A stretch of DNA of 64,000 bases from Dehalococcoidia bacterium (GTDB lineage Bacteria; Chloroflexota; Dehalococcoidia; Lucifugimonadales; Lucifugimonadaceae): positions 100,299 to 164,298 of the forward strand of contig JAKUNJ010000003.1 in assembly GCA_022451965.1 (NCBI GenBank), in the 5' to 3' direction. The notes below the pieces were generated by a model, which was not told the DNA's origin, did not search any database, and was given only the letters and a program-made list of their open reading frames with translations. Both the position numbers and the translations under genes were made by a program. This document shows positions 28,509 to 37,697 of the stretch, one piece after another (position 1 is the first letter of the stretch; every line of letters starts with the position of its first letter).

Positions 28509-29678
28509 CTATTTGAATGGACTTAATTGTTCAAAATTACCTAATACAATTTCTGTTGGATCTAATTTTAAGTGCTTCTCTAGAAGAGTTCCATAAACAC
28601 CTCTATAATCAAAAGTATGTTTAAGGTCTTCTCCGTTTAGCCATTCACTTGGTTCAATTGAAGGATATTCAGAATAAAGTCCGCCATTTACTCTATTACC
28701 AATTATGAAAGCACCACCACCAGAGCCATGATCAGTACCTGATCCGTTATCTTTCATTCTTCTACCAAACTCAGAGAAGACTAAGACAACTATTTCATCT
28801 GATGCATTATGTTCTTCAAGATCGGCCATAAAGTCTTTTAATCCCTGTGAAAGTTCTCCCATCAACCTATCATGTGCGGGCATTTCTTGTGCATGATGAT
28901 CATAACCACCGTGTTGAGTATAAAATACTCTAGTGCCTAGATCGGCTGTATGAACTCTAACAACATCTCTAAGAGCTTTAGCTATAGAATTGTCTGCATA
29001 TTCAATTGAAGATTTATATTTAGCTGGAACATCTTTCAACATATCTGCCCCCTGAAGTACCCCAGAACCAGTGTTAGCTAAATAATTCATAACTACGCCT
29101 GATTCATGACGTCCACCCATCCATTCATCGGCTGGTGTGTACATTCTAGAAAAAACATCTAAATTTGCCATTCTTTGGTTATTATCTTCTATAGATGTCA
29201 TTAGTCCGTAATTATCAAGATTATCTACACTAGTTGCTATAACTCCCGGTGCTGCCAAGGCTCTTGGAAGTCCTTTTCCAAAACTAACTGCAGTTAATGG
29301 ATTTAAGCTATTAGGGTCAAGTTCTCTGATTACCTTTGCTAACCAACCTTCAGTAGCAACAGCATTAGGTTCACAAGTGTGCCATATATCCATAGCTCTA
29401 AAATGAGATCTAGATGAGTTTTCATAACCTATCCCCTGAACTATTGCCATTTTTCCTTGTTTATAAATTTCTCTAAATGGTTCAGCATTGGGATGAAATG
29501 CAAGTTCATCAGTGAATGGAAGAGATTCGCCTTCTTTATGACCTACATAATTTCTAACATCATAGTAAATTCCATTGGTAAAAGGTATAACAGTGTTTAG
29601 AAAATCATTTCCACCAGATAACTGAACAACTACAAGTACTGGATCTTTTTGTCCAGATTTCTTTTTTTGAGTTACCAT
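28509..29678 (-). CDS. DUF1501-family protein (sulfatase/phosphatase-like fold), no signal peptide
   Basis: 389 residues. DUF1501 landmarks: VVVQLSGGNDFLNTVIPF at the start, YENSSRSHFRAMDIWHT, and VVLVFSEFGRRMKDNGSGTDHGSGGGAFIIG toward the end. The fold is alkaline-phosphatase-like with probable metal ligands in the SEFGRR and DHG segments, but no biochemical role is established. Most relatives carry a Tat signal; this one begins MVTQKKKSGQ and should stay in the cytoplasm. It follows the DUF1800 gene by 13 bases, the usual pairing of these families. Confidence 0.92.
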   Translation of the reverse strand: MVTQKKKSGQKDPVLVVVQLSGGNDFLNTVIPFTNGIYYDVRNYVGHKEGESLPFTDELAFHPNAEPFREIYKQGKMAIVQGIGYENSSRSHFRAMDIWHTCEPNAVATEGWLAKVIRELDPNSLNPLTAVSFGKGLPRALAAPGVIATSVDNLDNYGLMTSIEDNNQRMANLDVFSRMYTPADEWMGGRHESGVVMNYLANTGSGVLQGADMLKDVPAKYKSSIEYADNSIAKALRDVVRVHTADLGTRVFYTQHGGYDHHAQEMPAHDRLMGELSQGLKDFMADLEEHNASDEIVVLVFSEFGRRMKDNGSGTDHGSGGGAFIIGNRVNGGLYSEYPSIEPSEWLNGEDLKHTFDYRGVYGTLLEKHLKLDPTEIVLGNFEQLSPFK

Positions 29679-29691
29679 TATTATATACTCC

Positions 29692-31089
29692 TTAAGCTAA
29701 TTGAAATTCTGGAGATGAAACTAAAAGTGTATACAGTTGTATAACTTTATTTCTTACATCCTCAGAGTCTTTTTTATTTCCAACTGTTGGGCCTTTTGAA
29801 GCAATTTCTAAAAGTTGCACAAACGTCTGATCGCTTACTTCTAGATGGCCTGCTTTTTCTAAGATTCCATTTACTAATTGTTCTGAAGATAATTCAGAAT
29901 CAGAGTAAATCAAGCTATCAACTAATGATTTAGATCCAGAATTATTCATATCACTAATTAGATCAACAGCGTAGTTAATTCTCTCAGTAAGAGATCCACC
30001 ATCTATCCATTCTTTTCCTGTATGCCAACCTTCAACTGTTGGAGGATCTAAAAGTGTTTGCCCCATTACAGTGCTTAGTCCATGTAAACCACTTAGTCTA
30101 GGGTCTTTAGGACCTAAATCTGATGTTAGTTTCAATGTACTAGCTATGAATTCTGCTGGGCATTTAACTCTCTTGAACATTGAATTCTTAAAGAAGTCAG
30201 ACTTGAACATTGCTCTCATTACTTCTTTCATATCTGCATCTGAATCTAAAAATGTCTTAACAAGAATTTCCATGGCTTCTTGATCCTTAGGTGGTTCTAT
30301 ACTCCATGCAGGAATTTGTGGTTCATCTGCAACAAAAAAATTGTACAGATGCCTAGATATGAATTTTGCACATGCATCTGTTTTAACAATGATCTCGATT
30401 ATATCTTCGCCATTAAAGTTACCTTTATTACCAAGAAACTCTTTTTCTCCATTATCATGATCTTCTTTATCAAATATAAACTGAGACTTAAAGTGACCGT
30501 ATGGATAAAGTGGTATTGGCTGCTCAAATGTCCAACCAGTAAAAGCCCTGGAAGCTTGTTTTATATCATCTTCTGTATAGTTACCTATACCCATTGAAAA
30601 TAACTCAAGCAACTCTCTTCCAAAGTTTTCATTTATATTTTTCCCGTGATTTTCGCAGTTATCAAGCCAAAATATCATAGCTGGGTCAGCAGCAAGGTCT
30701 CTCAAAAGAATCCTAAGATTTAATAAACAGTTAGTTCTGAGCATTGCAATATGATCGATCATTGTTGGACCTTGTTCACTCTTTGTCCAACCTGTGGCAA
30801 AAACATGGTGCCAAAATAAGGTCATTTTTTCTTGCAATGGCTTCTTAGAATTTATCATCCTATAGAACCATTTAGTATTATCCATTCCAAAATTATCCGT
30901 TGAATGTAATTGGGGATAGTATCTAGAAAGTATATCCTCATCCTGCAAATCATCGATTTTTTCTATATCAACTAAGTTATCAACAATGTCATCGTAATCT
31001 TTAGATGATAAGTCTTCAAGCATTTTTGGAGTAGTTCCAAAACCAGCTCTCCTATATAAATGTGCAATTAAAGCTTTATCAGTAGCCAT
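29692..31089 (-). CDS. DUF1800-family protein, no signal peptide
   Basis: 465 residues. DUF1800 landmarks: HLYRRAGFGTTPKM at the start, KMTLFWHHVFATG, NENFGRELLELFSMGIGNYTEDDIKQASRAFTGW, and DPPTVEGWHTGKEWID. The family is widespread beside DUF1501 and its function is unproven. It lacks a secretion signal, as does its DUF1501 partner, so the pair likely works inside the cell. It is the first gene of the leftward run reaching the TPP enzyme at 22484. The 92-base gap to the dehydrogenase gene is very AT-rich and may contain the promoter. Confidence 0.92.
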   Translation of the reverse strand: MATDKALIAHLYRRAGFGTTPKMLEDLSSKDYDDIVDNLVDIEKIDDLQDEDILSRYYPQLHSTDNFGMDNTKWFYRMINSKKPLQEKMTLFWHHVFATGWTKSEQGPTMIDHIAMLRTNCLLNLRILLRDLAADPAMIFWLDNCENHGKNINENFGRELLELFSMGIGNYTEDDIKQASRAFTGWTFEQPIPLYPYGHFKSQFIFDKEDHDNGEKEFLGNKGNFNGEDIIEIIVKTDACAKFISRHLYNFFVADEPQIPAWSIEPPKDQEAMEILVKTFLDSDADMKEVMRAMFKSDFFKNSMFKRVKCPAEFIASTLKLTSDLGPKDPRLSGLHGLSTVMGQTLLDPPTVEGWHTGKEWIDGGSLTERINYAVDLISDMNNSGSKSLVDSLIYSDSELSSEQLVNGILEKAGHLEVSDQTFVQLLEIASKGPTVGNKKDSEDVRNKVIQLYTLLVSSPEFQLA

Positions 31090-31181
31090 ATTCTCCTCAA
31101 AATGAAAATTTTTTATCCTATTAAAAATACCTATTTTTTTATAATTTTACAAGAAAATATAAATACAAATTTAATTTTTTT

Positions 31182-32261
31182 CTACATAAAGTCAAAGTCA
31201 GTTACGGGATCCGGAATATTATCCCATTTATTTGAGCCATTCGTTCGCATAATTGTAATAACTCTTTTTACATCTGGATTTGCTAAGCCCCATAGTTTTT
31301 GACCAGTTAGTATATTTACTGCATTTTGAGCCCATCTCTTGGATCCTTCAGAGGCAGTAAAATCTGAACCTCCTGCATAATGAGGAGTTATAAATAAGTT
31401 ATCTGATTTTAATAATGGAGATTCTGCATCTAGAGGTTCAATTTCAGTAACATCTATCCCAGCAGAATAAATAATATTATTATTTAGTGCATGAGCTAAA
31501 TCTGACTCATTAACAATTGGCCCTCTAGCACAATTAATAAATATTACATTATCTTTCATTTTAGAAAATGCATCTAAATTAAATGCATGATTGTTTTCAG
31601 CGGTAGCTGGTGAATGAACTGTAATGATATCACTTTGAGATATTAGTTCATCAAAAGATACTAATTTAACTCCATATAAATCAGCTACTGATTGAGGAAT
31701 ATAAGGATCATGAGCAATTATTTTTTCTGGTCCAAATCCTTTGATTCTGTTTGAAAATGCTCTTCCAATATTACCGAAACCATAGATTCCAACAGTTGTT
31801 CCTGCAATTCTTCTAAGTCGATTTCTTGCAGGCATTAATTTAGATGGATCATCTGACCAAGCACCTTCTTTAGTATATTTATTTAATTCAGGTACTTGCC
31901 TTGTAATAGTCAATAACATAGCCATTGCATGATCTGCAACTTCTGATGTATTTATACCTGGTGTATTTGTTACACATATGCCTAACTCTGTTGCTGCTTC
32001 TAGATCAATAGAATCTACTCCAACACCAGATCTTCCTACCATTTTAAGTTTTGGTAAACTTTCTAAAACTTTTCTTGTTGTATGTGGAACAGTTCCAACC
32101 AACATTACATCTGCATCTTTTCCAGCGGAAATCATATCATTCTCATTACCGCATGCTACTACTTCAACTTCTAATCCTGCTTCGTTAAGAACATCAAGCA
32201 TAGTTTGGGGTGGTCCACTTCTACCTGCTGTACTTTGCGTAATAACAACTTTATGTGACAT
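31182..32261 (-). CDS. D-isomer-specific 2-hydroxyacid dehydrogenase (SerA-like)
   Basis: 359 residues with the Rossmann motif GIYGFGNIGRAFSNRIKGFG and the catalytic Arg in NCARGPIVNESDL. The Glu in DVTEIEPLDAESPLL and the His in FITPHYAGG complete the triad. It reduces 2-oxoacids or oxidises D-2-hydroxyacids with NAD(P). The opening KVVITQSTAGRSGPPQTML and lack of an ACT domain argue against classic serine-pathway SerA. It is divergent from an amidase gene across 82 bases and may stand alone. The substrate is unknown. Confidence 0.9.
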   Translation of the reverse strand: MSHKVVITQSTAGRSGPPQTMLDVLNEAGLEVEVVACGNENDMISAGKDADVMLVGTVPHTTRKVLESLPKLKMVGRSGVGVDSIDLEAATELGICVTNTPGINTSEVADHAMAMLLTITRQVPELNKYTKEGAWSDDPSKLMPARNRLRRIAGTTVGIYGFGNIGRAFSNRIKGFGPEKIIAHDPYIPQSVADLYGVKLVSFDELISQSDIITVHSPATAENNHAFNLDAFSKMKDNVIFINCARGPIVNESDLAHALNNNIIYSAGIDVTEIEPLDAESPLLKSDNLFITPHYAGGSDFTASEGSKRWAQNAVNILTGQKLWGLANPDVKRVITIMRTNGSNKWDNIPDPVTDFDFM

Positions 32262-32343
32262 AAGTATCTCCTTTGAAAAATTTATGTAATATTCTTAAAA
32301 AAATAGTATATAACTAGAAATAGAAAAAAACTAAATAAATAAT

Positions 32344-33783
32344 ATGACTAATAATAATTTTGGATATCTTTCAATAAATGAACTTCATAATCTATACAAG
32401 ACGAAAGAAACCTCACCAGTTGAAGTAATAAAAGAAACTCTTGAAAATATATACAAATTGAATAATGAGTTAAATGCTTACATAACAATAACAGAGGATT
32501 ATGCATTATCTAAAGCAAAAGAAGCTGAAAAAAAATTCTTAAAAAATGAAAATATAAACTTACTAACTGGGATTCCAATACCTATAAAAGATGTCGAACC
32601 AATGAAAGATTATAGATGTACTTTTGGCTCGTTACCACGAGATGAAATTTCAAAAAATGATTCAATGGTTGTAAGAAAAATAAAACAACATGATGGAATA
32701 ATAGTTGGAAAAACTAATACGCCTGAATATGGACAAGCTGGAACTTCAGATAACAGAGTTTTTGGATCAACATATAATCCTTGGAATAAGAAAATGACCT
32801 CGGGTGGATCTAGTGGTGGTTCAGCTGTTTCAGTTAGTTCTGGTATAACTTCTGTTGGTCAAGGTGGTGATGGAGGTGGAAGCATAAGAATACCAGCTTC
32901 TTTTTGTGGAGTTTATGGAATAAAACCAACTCAAGGTAGAATTTCTAGAATTGTAGATGGAAGTGTTAAATATAATGTTGTGAATAATGCCACATCTGGA
33001 CCTATAACTAGACATGTTGAAGACTCTGCTATATTACTAAATGTATTATCTGGGTTTTCTGAAGAAGGTGAATATATAACAATCAATAATAGCGGTCTTG
33101 ATATAAAAAAATTATTAGAAAACAAAAAATTTAAAATTGCTTATAGTCATTCAGTAGGAGGAGCAAATATAGATAAAGAAATATCAAAGAATGTATTAAG
33201 TGCTTTAAAAAATTATGAAAAACATTATGAATGTGAAATTGAAGAAATAGATTTTTATCCAGAATCATCAGAAGAGATTTATGAAATATTTTTTGATTTT
33301 TTTTGTACTAAAGGATATGCTAGTGATCCAAACTTAATTGATGATAAAAAAATGAAAGAAAAGGTAACTGATTACTTATTGAGGAATTGGGAGCATGGAA
33401 AAAAAGTATCTGGCAGTCGAATGTTTGAATGTTATAACAAAATTGGTTATTACAGAGATTACTTAAATAAGCTATTTAATAATTTTGATCTTCTTATTAC
33501 TCCTACTATGGCTACAACTGCATTTGAGGTTAATAATCCTCCAAAAGAAATTAATGGAATTAAGTTAAATGACCCACTCTGGGATTTCACCCCACTAACA
33601 TATTTTTTCAATCTTACAGGAAACCCTGCAGCAACAGTACCTGTAGAAAATTCAAAAAATAATTTACCAATTGGTCTTCAAATAATTGGTCCAATGGAAA
33701 ATGAATTTGATGTGCTGAATATTTCAAAACAGTTTCAAAATATACTAAAATGGGAATCCAAGAAACCTAACATATGTGTGTAG
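32344..33783 (+). CDS. Amidase (amidase-signature family), first paralogue
   Basis: 479 residues. Amidase-signature elements: catalytic Lys82 in IPIPIKD, the Ser-rich MTSGGSSGGSAVSVSSG (cis-Ser about 156-157), and the nucleophile Ser180 in GGDGGGSIRIPASFCG. These enzymes hydrolyse amide or carbamoyl bonds. It is not GatA by context, since gatB and gatC are absent. Unlike the second amidase at 50071 it has no small partner gene in front. The start is ATG at 32344. The substrate cannot be read. Confidence 0.9.
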   Translation: MTNNNFGYLSINELHNLYKTKETSPVEVIKETLENIYKLNNELNAYITITEDYALSKAKEAEKKFLKNENINLLTGIPIPIKDVEPMKDYRCTFGSLPRDEISKNDSMVVRKIKQHDGIIVGKTNTPEYGQAGTSDNRVFGSTYNPWNKKMTSGGSSGGSAVSVSSGITSVGQGGDGGGSIRIPASFCGVYGIKPTQGRISRIVDGSVKYNVVNNATSGPITRHVEDSAILLNVLSGFSEEGEYITINNSGLDIKKLLENKKFKIAYSHSVGGANIDKEISKNVLSALKNYEKHYECEIEEIDFYPESSEEIYEIFFDFFCTKGYASDPNLIDDKKMKEKVTDYLLRNWEHGKKVSGSRMFECYNKIGYYRDYLNKLFNNFDLLITPTMATTAFEVNNPPKEINGIKLNDPLWDFTPLTYFFNLTGNPAATVPVENSKNNLPIGLQIIGPMENEFDVLNISKQFQNILKWESKKPNICV

Positions 33784-33869
33784 TAATTAGATATTAATAT
33801 TGTTAATCTAGAATTCTTGTATTATTATAGAAACAGTAAACTATATATCGATTGAAATTGGAGGAAATT

Positions 33870-34313
33870 GTGAATATCCCTGATATTAACTTGTTAGATC
33901 TTGAAAGAAAACCTGTAAATCTAAAATCATTTGAAGGGAAAAAAACAGTTATTGCATTTTTTCCTGGAGCTTTTACTGGAGGATGTACAGAAGAATTGTG
34001 TACATTCCAATCAGACCTAAAGGAATTTGAAGATTTAGGTGTCCAAATAGTAGGAATTTCTGTAGATACTCCTTTCGCATTGACTGGTTGGTCTCAAGCA
34101 AATAATATTTCATTTCCCCTTCTAAGTGATTACAAAAAAGAATGTATAAAATTATTTGATGTTGAGTTTGAAGGTCTAGCTGGAATGGATGGGTATATTT
34201 CCTCTAATAGAGCAGTATTTATTGCAGATTCTTCAGGTGAAATTACCTATAAATGGGTTGCAGAAAACCCAGGAGTACTTCCAGATTTTGGTGAAATAAA
34301 GAATAATCTCTAA
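33870..34313 (+). CDS. Peroxiredoxin (AhpC/TSA-type, thioredoxin-dependent)
   Basis: About 147 residues. The peroxidatic cysteine lies in FFPGAFTGGCTEELCTF, with a second Cys five residues on, and VGISVDTPFALTGW is the usual following strand. It reduces peroxides and is probably recycled by thioredoxin. I start it at GTG 33870-33872, because GGAGG at 33860-33864 sits 5 bases upstream. A longer reading from TTG 33852 would place that Shine-Dalgarno inside the gene. It lies just upstream of tRNA-Leu. The C-terminal FEGLAGMDGYISSNRAVFIAD is typical of the BCP/AhpE side of the family. Confidence 0.9.
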   Translation: MNIPDINLLDLERKPVNLKSFEGKKTVIAFFPGAFTGGCTEELCTFQSDLKEFEDLGVQIVGISVDTPFALTGWSQANNISFPLLSDYKKECIKLFDVEFEGLAGMDGYISSNRAVFIADSSGEITYKWVAENPGVLPDFGEIKNNL

Positions 34314-34322
34314 TATCTTAAT

Positions 34323-34406
34323 GCGGCTGTGGTGAAATGGCAGACACGCATGCCTTAGGAGCATGTGCCGAAAGGCGTGGGGGTTCGACTCCCTTCAGCC
34401 GCACCA
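34323..34406 (+). tRNA. tRNA-Leu (UAG anticodon)
   Basis: 84 bases including an encoded CCA (34404-34406). The acceptor stem GCGGCTG pairs perfectly with CAGCCGC. The anticodon stem CATGC/GCATG encloses the loop CTTAGGA, so the anticodon is UAG. The long variable arm TGCCGAAAGGCGTG is a leucine hallmark, and the T arm contains GGTTCGACT. It lies 9 bases after the peroxiredoxin stop on the same strand. An open frame on the other strand across it is a shadow. Confidence 0.97.
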
Positions 34407-34482
34407 ATATTGAATACGAATTAATGATCCCTAATAGTCTTTGATAATATATTCTTAAATAAAAATCATAAGGGATAAAGTT

Positions 34483-35286
34483 ATGCCTGAATATACATTT
34501 AATTCTACAAGTACCAATATCAATTACTTTCATAATGATATTAAATCTGAAAAAGCTATTTTTCTTATACCCGGAGGATGGAGTAGTTGGAGAGGTTGGT
34601 CAGATTATTTACAAGATTCTGATCATAGTAAACAATATTCTATCTATGCCATTGACCCTCCTGGTAGAGGGAAAAGTGGAGATTTAGATAATTTTAATAT
34701 GGATAATCTTGTTCAACCTATGGTTGAACTTATAGAATTTATTAATTCAAAAAATTCATATGTTATTGGACATTCTTATGGGGCACTTATGGCTTGTGAA
34801 ATAGGAATGAAAATGGGAACTAAACTTAAATCAATACTAGCTGAAGATCCTGGTTGGAGTTTTACATATGAAGATTTAGATGTAAAGGAATGGGGTAATG
34901 TTCCCAATATTTTAAGTCAAAAGCCTAATTGGAAAAATTCCCTAGACGCAGTTTATGAATTAAATGGACCAGATAAAGAGAAGTGGAATATAAATTTAAT
35001 TTTGTGGGCCCTAAATGCTTATGAATCTTCAGATAATAGTTTCAATCTTTTGAATAAAGAATCAACTAATCAAGATTACATAAGAATTTGTAAAAACCTT
35101 AATATAAAAACGTATATTGCCAGAGCAAACCCAGAAAAAGGAGGAATGATACCTGATCAAGTTATGGATGAAGTCAAGGATCTTAATCCATTGATTGAAT
35201 TTCATGAATTTGATACAGGCCATGGAATAAGAAGTGAAAAACCTGAAGATTATCATTTACTTATAGATAAAATGCTAAATTACTAA
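34483..35286 (+). CDS. Alpha/beta-hydrolase
   Basis: 267 residues. The oxyanion strand is FLIPGGWSSWRGW, the nucleophile elbow VIGHSYGALMACE (Ser), and a late catalytic His lies in FDTGHGIRSEKPEDY. IDPPGRGKSG is the usual second loop. It is a cytoplasmic hydrolase of esterase or C-C hydrolase type with unknown substrate. A run AAGGGA about 8 bases before the ATG may serve as ribosome binding site. It stands alone between tRNA-Leu and a small membrane protein. Confidence 0.87.
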   Translation: MPEYTFNSTSTNINYFHNDIKSEKAIFLIPGGWSSWRGWSDYLQDSDHSKQYSIYAIDPPGRGKSGDLDNFNMDNLVQPMVELIEFINSKNSYVIGHSYGALMACEIGMKMGTKLKSILAEDPGWSFTYEDLDVKEWGNVPNILSQKPNWKNSLDAVYELNGPDKEKWNINLILWALNAYESSDNSFNLLNKESTNQDYIRICKNLNIKTYIARANPEKGGMIPDQVMDEVKDLNPLIEFHEFDTGHGIRSEKPEDYHLLIDKMLNY

Positions 35287-35365
35287 AATAATATTTTTTT
35301 TCCTTATAATATTTCATAAACCAATGATCTTATATCTCTAACTATTTTTCTGATAAAATCTTTTT

Positions 35366-35860
35366 ATGGATTTAGAAGTATTAGCTCAAATAATCACAGG
35401 AACAGCAACTCTTATTGTTGCATTTGTCCTTATGTATCAACTTCGCCAGCAACACAAAGATACTGAAATACAAATTAGTATGATGAGTGAAACTCTAAAT
35501 GAAAGAATACACAATTTTGGTAACTATGATAAAGATTATTCTGAAGTTATTTACAAAGGTCTAAAAATAGAATTTGAAGAATTCAATGATCTTGAAAAAT
35601 GGAAGTTTGAGCGATGGGCAGGCCTAGTATTTAGAAGAATTGTACAAGATTGGAGATTAGGAAGAGTTAATAGATCCAAACAAGCATATAAAATTGCTTT
35701 TAATTCTTTATTTAAGTACAAAGCTTCGCATTATCTTTACCTTAACTTTCAAAGAAAAGCATTAATAGGTTTTGAAAACATTCCAGAGTGGAAAAAAGGT
35801 TTATATAAGATAAGTGATGAATGTTTCGAAGACATAACAGGCACAAAACTAAGTAAATAA
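35366..35860 (+). CDS. Small membrane-anchored protein, unknown function
   Basis: 164 residues. Residues about 5-25 form one hydrophobic segment (AQIITGTATLIVAFVLMYQL). The rest, starting RQQHKDTEIQISMM, is soluble and rich in aromatic and charged residues (KWKFERWAGLVFRRIVQDWRLG). The overall shape resembles small single-pass proteins seen in marine genomes, but I cannot name a family. It lies 79 bases downstream of the hydrolase and is convergent with the aldo/keto reductase gene. Coding is likely from length and composition. Confidence 0.7.
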   Translation: MDLEVLAQIITGTATLIVAFVLMYQLRQQHKDTEIQISMMSETLNERIHNFGNYDKDYSEVIYKGLKIEFEEFNDLEKWKFERWAGLVFRRIVQDWRLGRVNRSKQAYKIAFNSLFKYKASHYLYLNFQRKALIGFENIPEWKKGLYKISDECFEDITGTKLSK

Positions 35861-35873
35861 ATAAAAATCACTT

Positions 35874-36746
35874 TTATTTAATAACCCAATTTCCTGGATT
35901 TAATAAGTCTGGATCATCTGTCTTCAATTCTTCTGGAATAGTTGGAACATTACCATCACTAGCATTAATGATATTTTTTAGCTGTTCTTTGTTATCAACG
36001 CCTACTAATACTCTAGATATTTCTGGTTTAGAAATCATATATCTAATAGATGCTTCTAGGGGTGACAATTTATTATCAGTAAGCCATTCATACCAAAATT
36101 TCCACAAGTTACTCCATCTATCAAAATATTTTGGTCTTTTATCCATATCCATTAATAATAGACCTTGTAAAAAAACAGAACGAGTGTGAATTTCAATTCC
36201 TCGAGAATATAATTTATTTAATAATCCATTATTAATTAAACGGTTATCTAAGATATTCATTGGTAATTGAATAATGTCTATGTCAAATCTTTCAATTATC
36301 TTTATTAGTTGATTATCAATGTAAGCTGAAAAACCAATTTTTTTTACTAAACCTTGTTCTTTTAGTATTTGAAGTTTATTGAAAATCATTTCTCCACCTG
36401 GTTTCAATAGGTCTTCACCATGATGGACTAAAAATGCATAAAGTGATTTTTGTTTTAGTAATTTTAAAGAGTGGTCTAAGTCATTAATTACTAAATTCGC
36501 TTCATTTTCATTAATAATGTCTTGTTCGAAGGCTCGACTTTTAGTCACAATATCAAAATCTACAGTATTTACATTCCCTAATACTTTTTCGCTAGACCCA
36601 TAAAGTTGAGCTGTGTCAATTAAAGTTATTCCACTTTTACGAGCTAAATTTACAATTTTAAGCACTTCATTTTGCTCAACTTTTATACCAGAATTAATAC
36701 CATAATCCATGCCAAATTGAACTGTCCCTAGAGCTAGTTTTGTCAT
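35874..36746 (-). CDS. Aldo/keto reductase
   Basis: 290 residues forming a TIM-barrel AKR. The opening LALGTVQFGMDYGIN, the catalytic Asp/Tyr region LIDTAQLYGSSEKVLG, the Lys in DIVTKSRAFE and the His in FLVHHGEDLL form the tetrad. The late SRVLVGVDNKEQLKN is the usual cofactor-binding part. It reduces carbonyl groups with NADPH; the substrate is unknown. It resembles the short AKRs found near sugar and polysaccharide genes. It is divergent from the metallophosphoesterase across 83 bases. Confidence 0.9.
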   Translation of the reverse strand: MTKLALGTVQFGMDYGINSGIKVEQNEVLKIVNLARKSGITLIDTAQLYGSSEKVLGNVNTVDFDIVTKSRAFEQDIINENEANLVINDLDHSLKLLKQKSLYAFLVHHGEDLLKPGGEMIFNKLQILKEQGLVKKIGFSAYIDNQLIKIIERFDIDIIQLPMNILDNRLINNGLLNKLYSRGIEIHTRSVFLQGLLLMDMDKRPKYFDRWSNLWKFWYEWLTDNKLSPLEASIRYMISKPEISRVLVGVDNKEQLKNIINASDGNVPTIPEELKTDDPDLLNPGNWVIK

Positions 36747-36829
36747 AAATATAAATCTTCCATACTCATCAATTATATTCTTTAGATTTTATCTTTCAGT
36801 ATAATAATTAAAAAATTAATTCAAATTAT

Positions 36830-37651
36830 ATGTCTATTTTACTAATAACAGATACTCAGCTTGGAATGGCACTTAAGAATATCAAATTTGGAAGATGGAC
36901 TAAAAAAGCGCTAGATTGGAAAAAAGATCTAGATCCATCAGAAAAAGAAATTGAAAACTTAAATAAATTCATTCAATTTTCAAATAAACATAATCCAGAT
37001 TTCATTATTCATACTGGTGACATCATTAACGAAATTGATAAACCTAGCGACCTTTCTAACTACAAATCATTAGTAAATAAAGTTGAACATAAAATTAATC
37101 ATGTTCCTGGTAATCATGATGTTGGAATTGATTCTGACAACTTATCAGTAGAAGGATTAAATTTTTACTCTAAAAATTTTGGAAAAGATTTCTATAATTT
37201 GCAATGGAATGATTTTCAGCTATTTTTTTTGAATAGTTCGAAGTTTATTAATTATGAAAATAAAGAATTTTATAAAGATCAAATAGATTTTATAAAGCAA
37301 ACCCTTAAGGGATTTTCCTCAAGTCAAAGAATTATAATATTTATGCATCACCCTCCCTATATTAATCCAAAAGATATACTTCCCTCTCATGAAGAACTTA
37401 TATATAGTAAAGATCTATCATATTGGATATTTGAAGAAAGTATTAATAAAGAATTCTTTGAATTATTTAAGAATCATAAGCTTGAGTATATTTTCACAGG
37501 TCATTTACATATTAATTTAGAAACTTCTTATTACGAAACTAAAATCATTACTACTTCTGCACTAGGTTTGCCTTTAGGAGCAGACCCTTCAGGTTATAGA
37601 ATTCTAGATTACAAAGAAGGTAAATTATCTTATAAATTTTATCCTATATGA
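36830..37651 (+). CDS. Calcineurin-like metallophosphoesterase
   Basis: 273 residues with the dimetal motifs in order: ITDTQLG (normally D-x-H, here DTQ), HTGDIINE, VPGNHDVG, FMHHPPY and FTGHLHINLE. The first His of the usual DxH is Gln, which can still coordinate. It could be a phosphodiesterase or phosphatase of CpdA or acid-phosphatase type. There is no signal peptide. It is convergent with the lipoprotein gene 46 bases downstream. Family sure, substrate unknown. Confidence 0.88.
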   Translation: MSILLITDTQLGMALKNIKFGRWTKKALDWKKDLDPSEKEIENLNKFIQFSNKHNPDFIIHTGDIINEIDKPSDLSNYKSLVNKVEHKINHVPGNHDVGIDSDNLSVEGLNFYSKNFGKDFYNLQWNDFQLFFLNSSKFINYENKEFYKDQIDFIKQTLKGFSSSQRIIIFMHHPPYINPKDILPSHEELIYSKDLSYWIFEESINKEFFELFKNHKLEYIFTGHLHINLETSYYETKIITTSALGLPLGADPSGYRILDYKEGKLSYKFYPI

Positions 37652-37697
37652 TATTTGACCATAACCTTATCTAAATAATTTAAAGAGTAAGAAATAA

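Noticed and set aside
32344..33783. gatA (aspartyl/glutamyl-tRNA amidotransferase subunit A)
   Set aside because: No gatB or gatC nearby and a second diverged paralogue exists; general amidase is safer.
33852..33869. TTG 33852 as peroxiredoxin start
   Set aside because: A strong GGAGG at 33860-33864 sits at proper spacing from GTG 33870 and would be buried inside the longer reading.
34318..34533. Open frame on the minus strand across tRNA-Leu
   Set aside because: It covers the tRNA gene and the start of a real hydrolase gene; the translation is a shadow with no family features.
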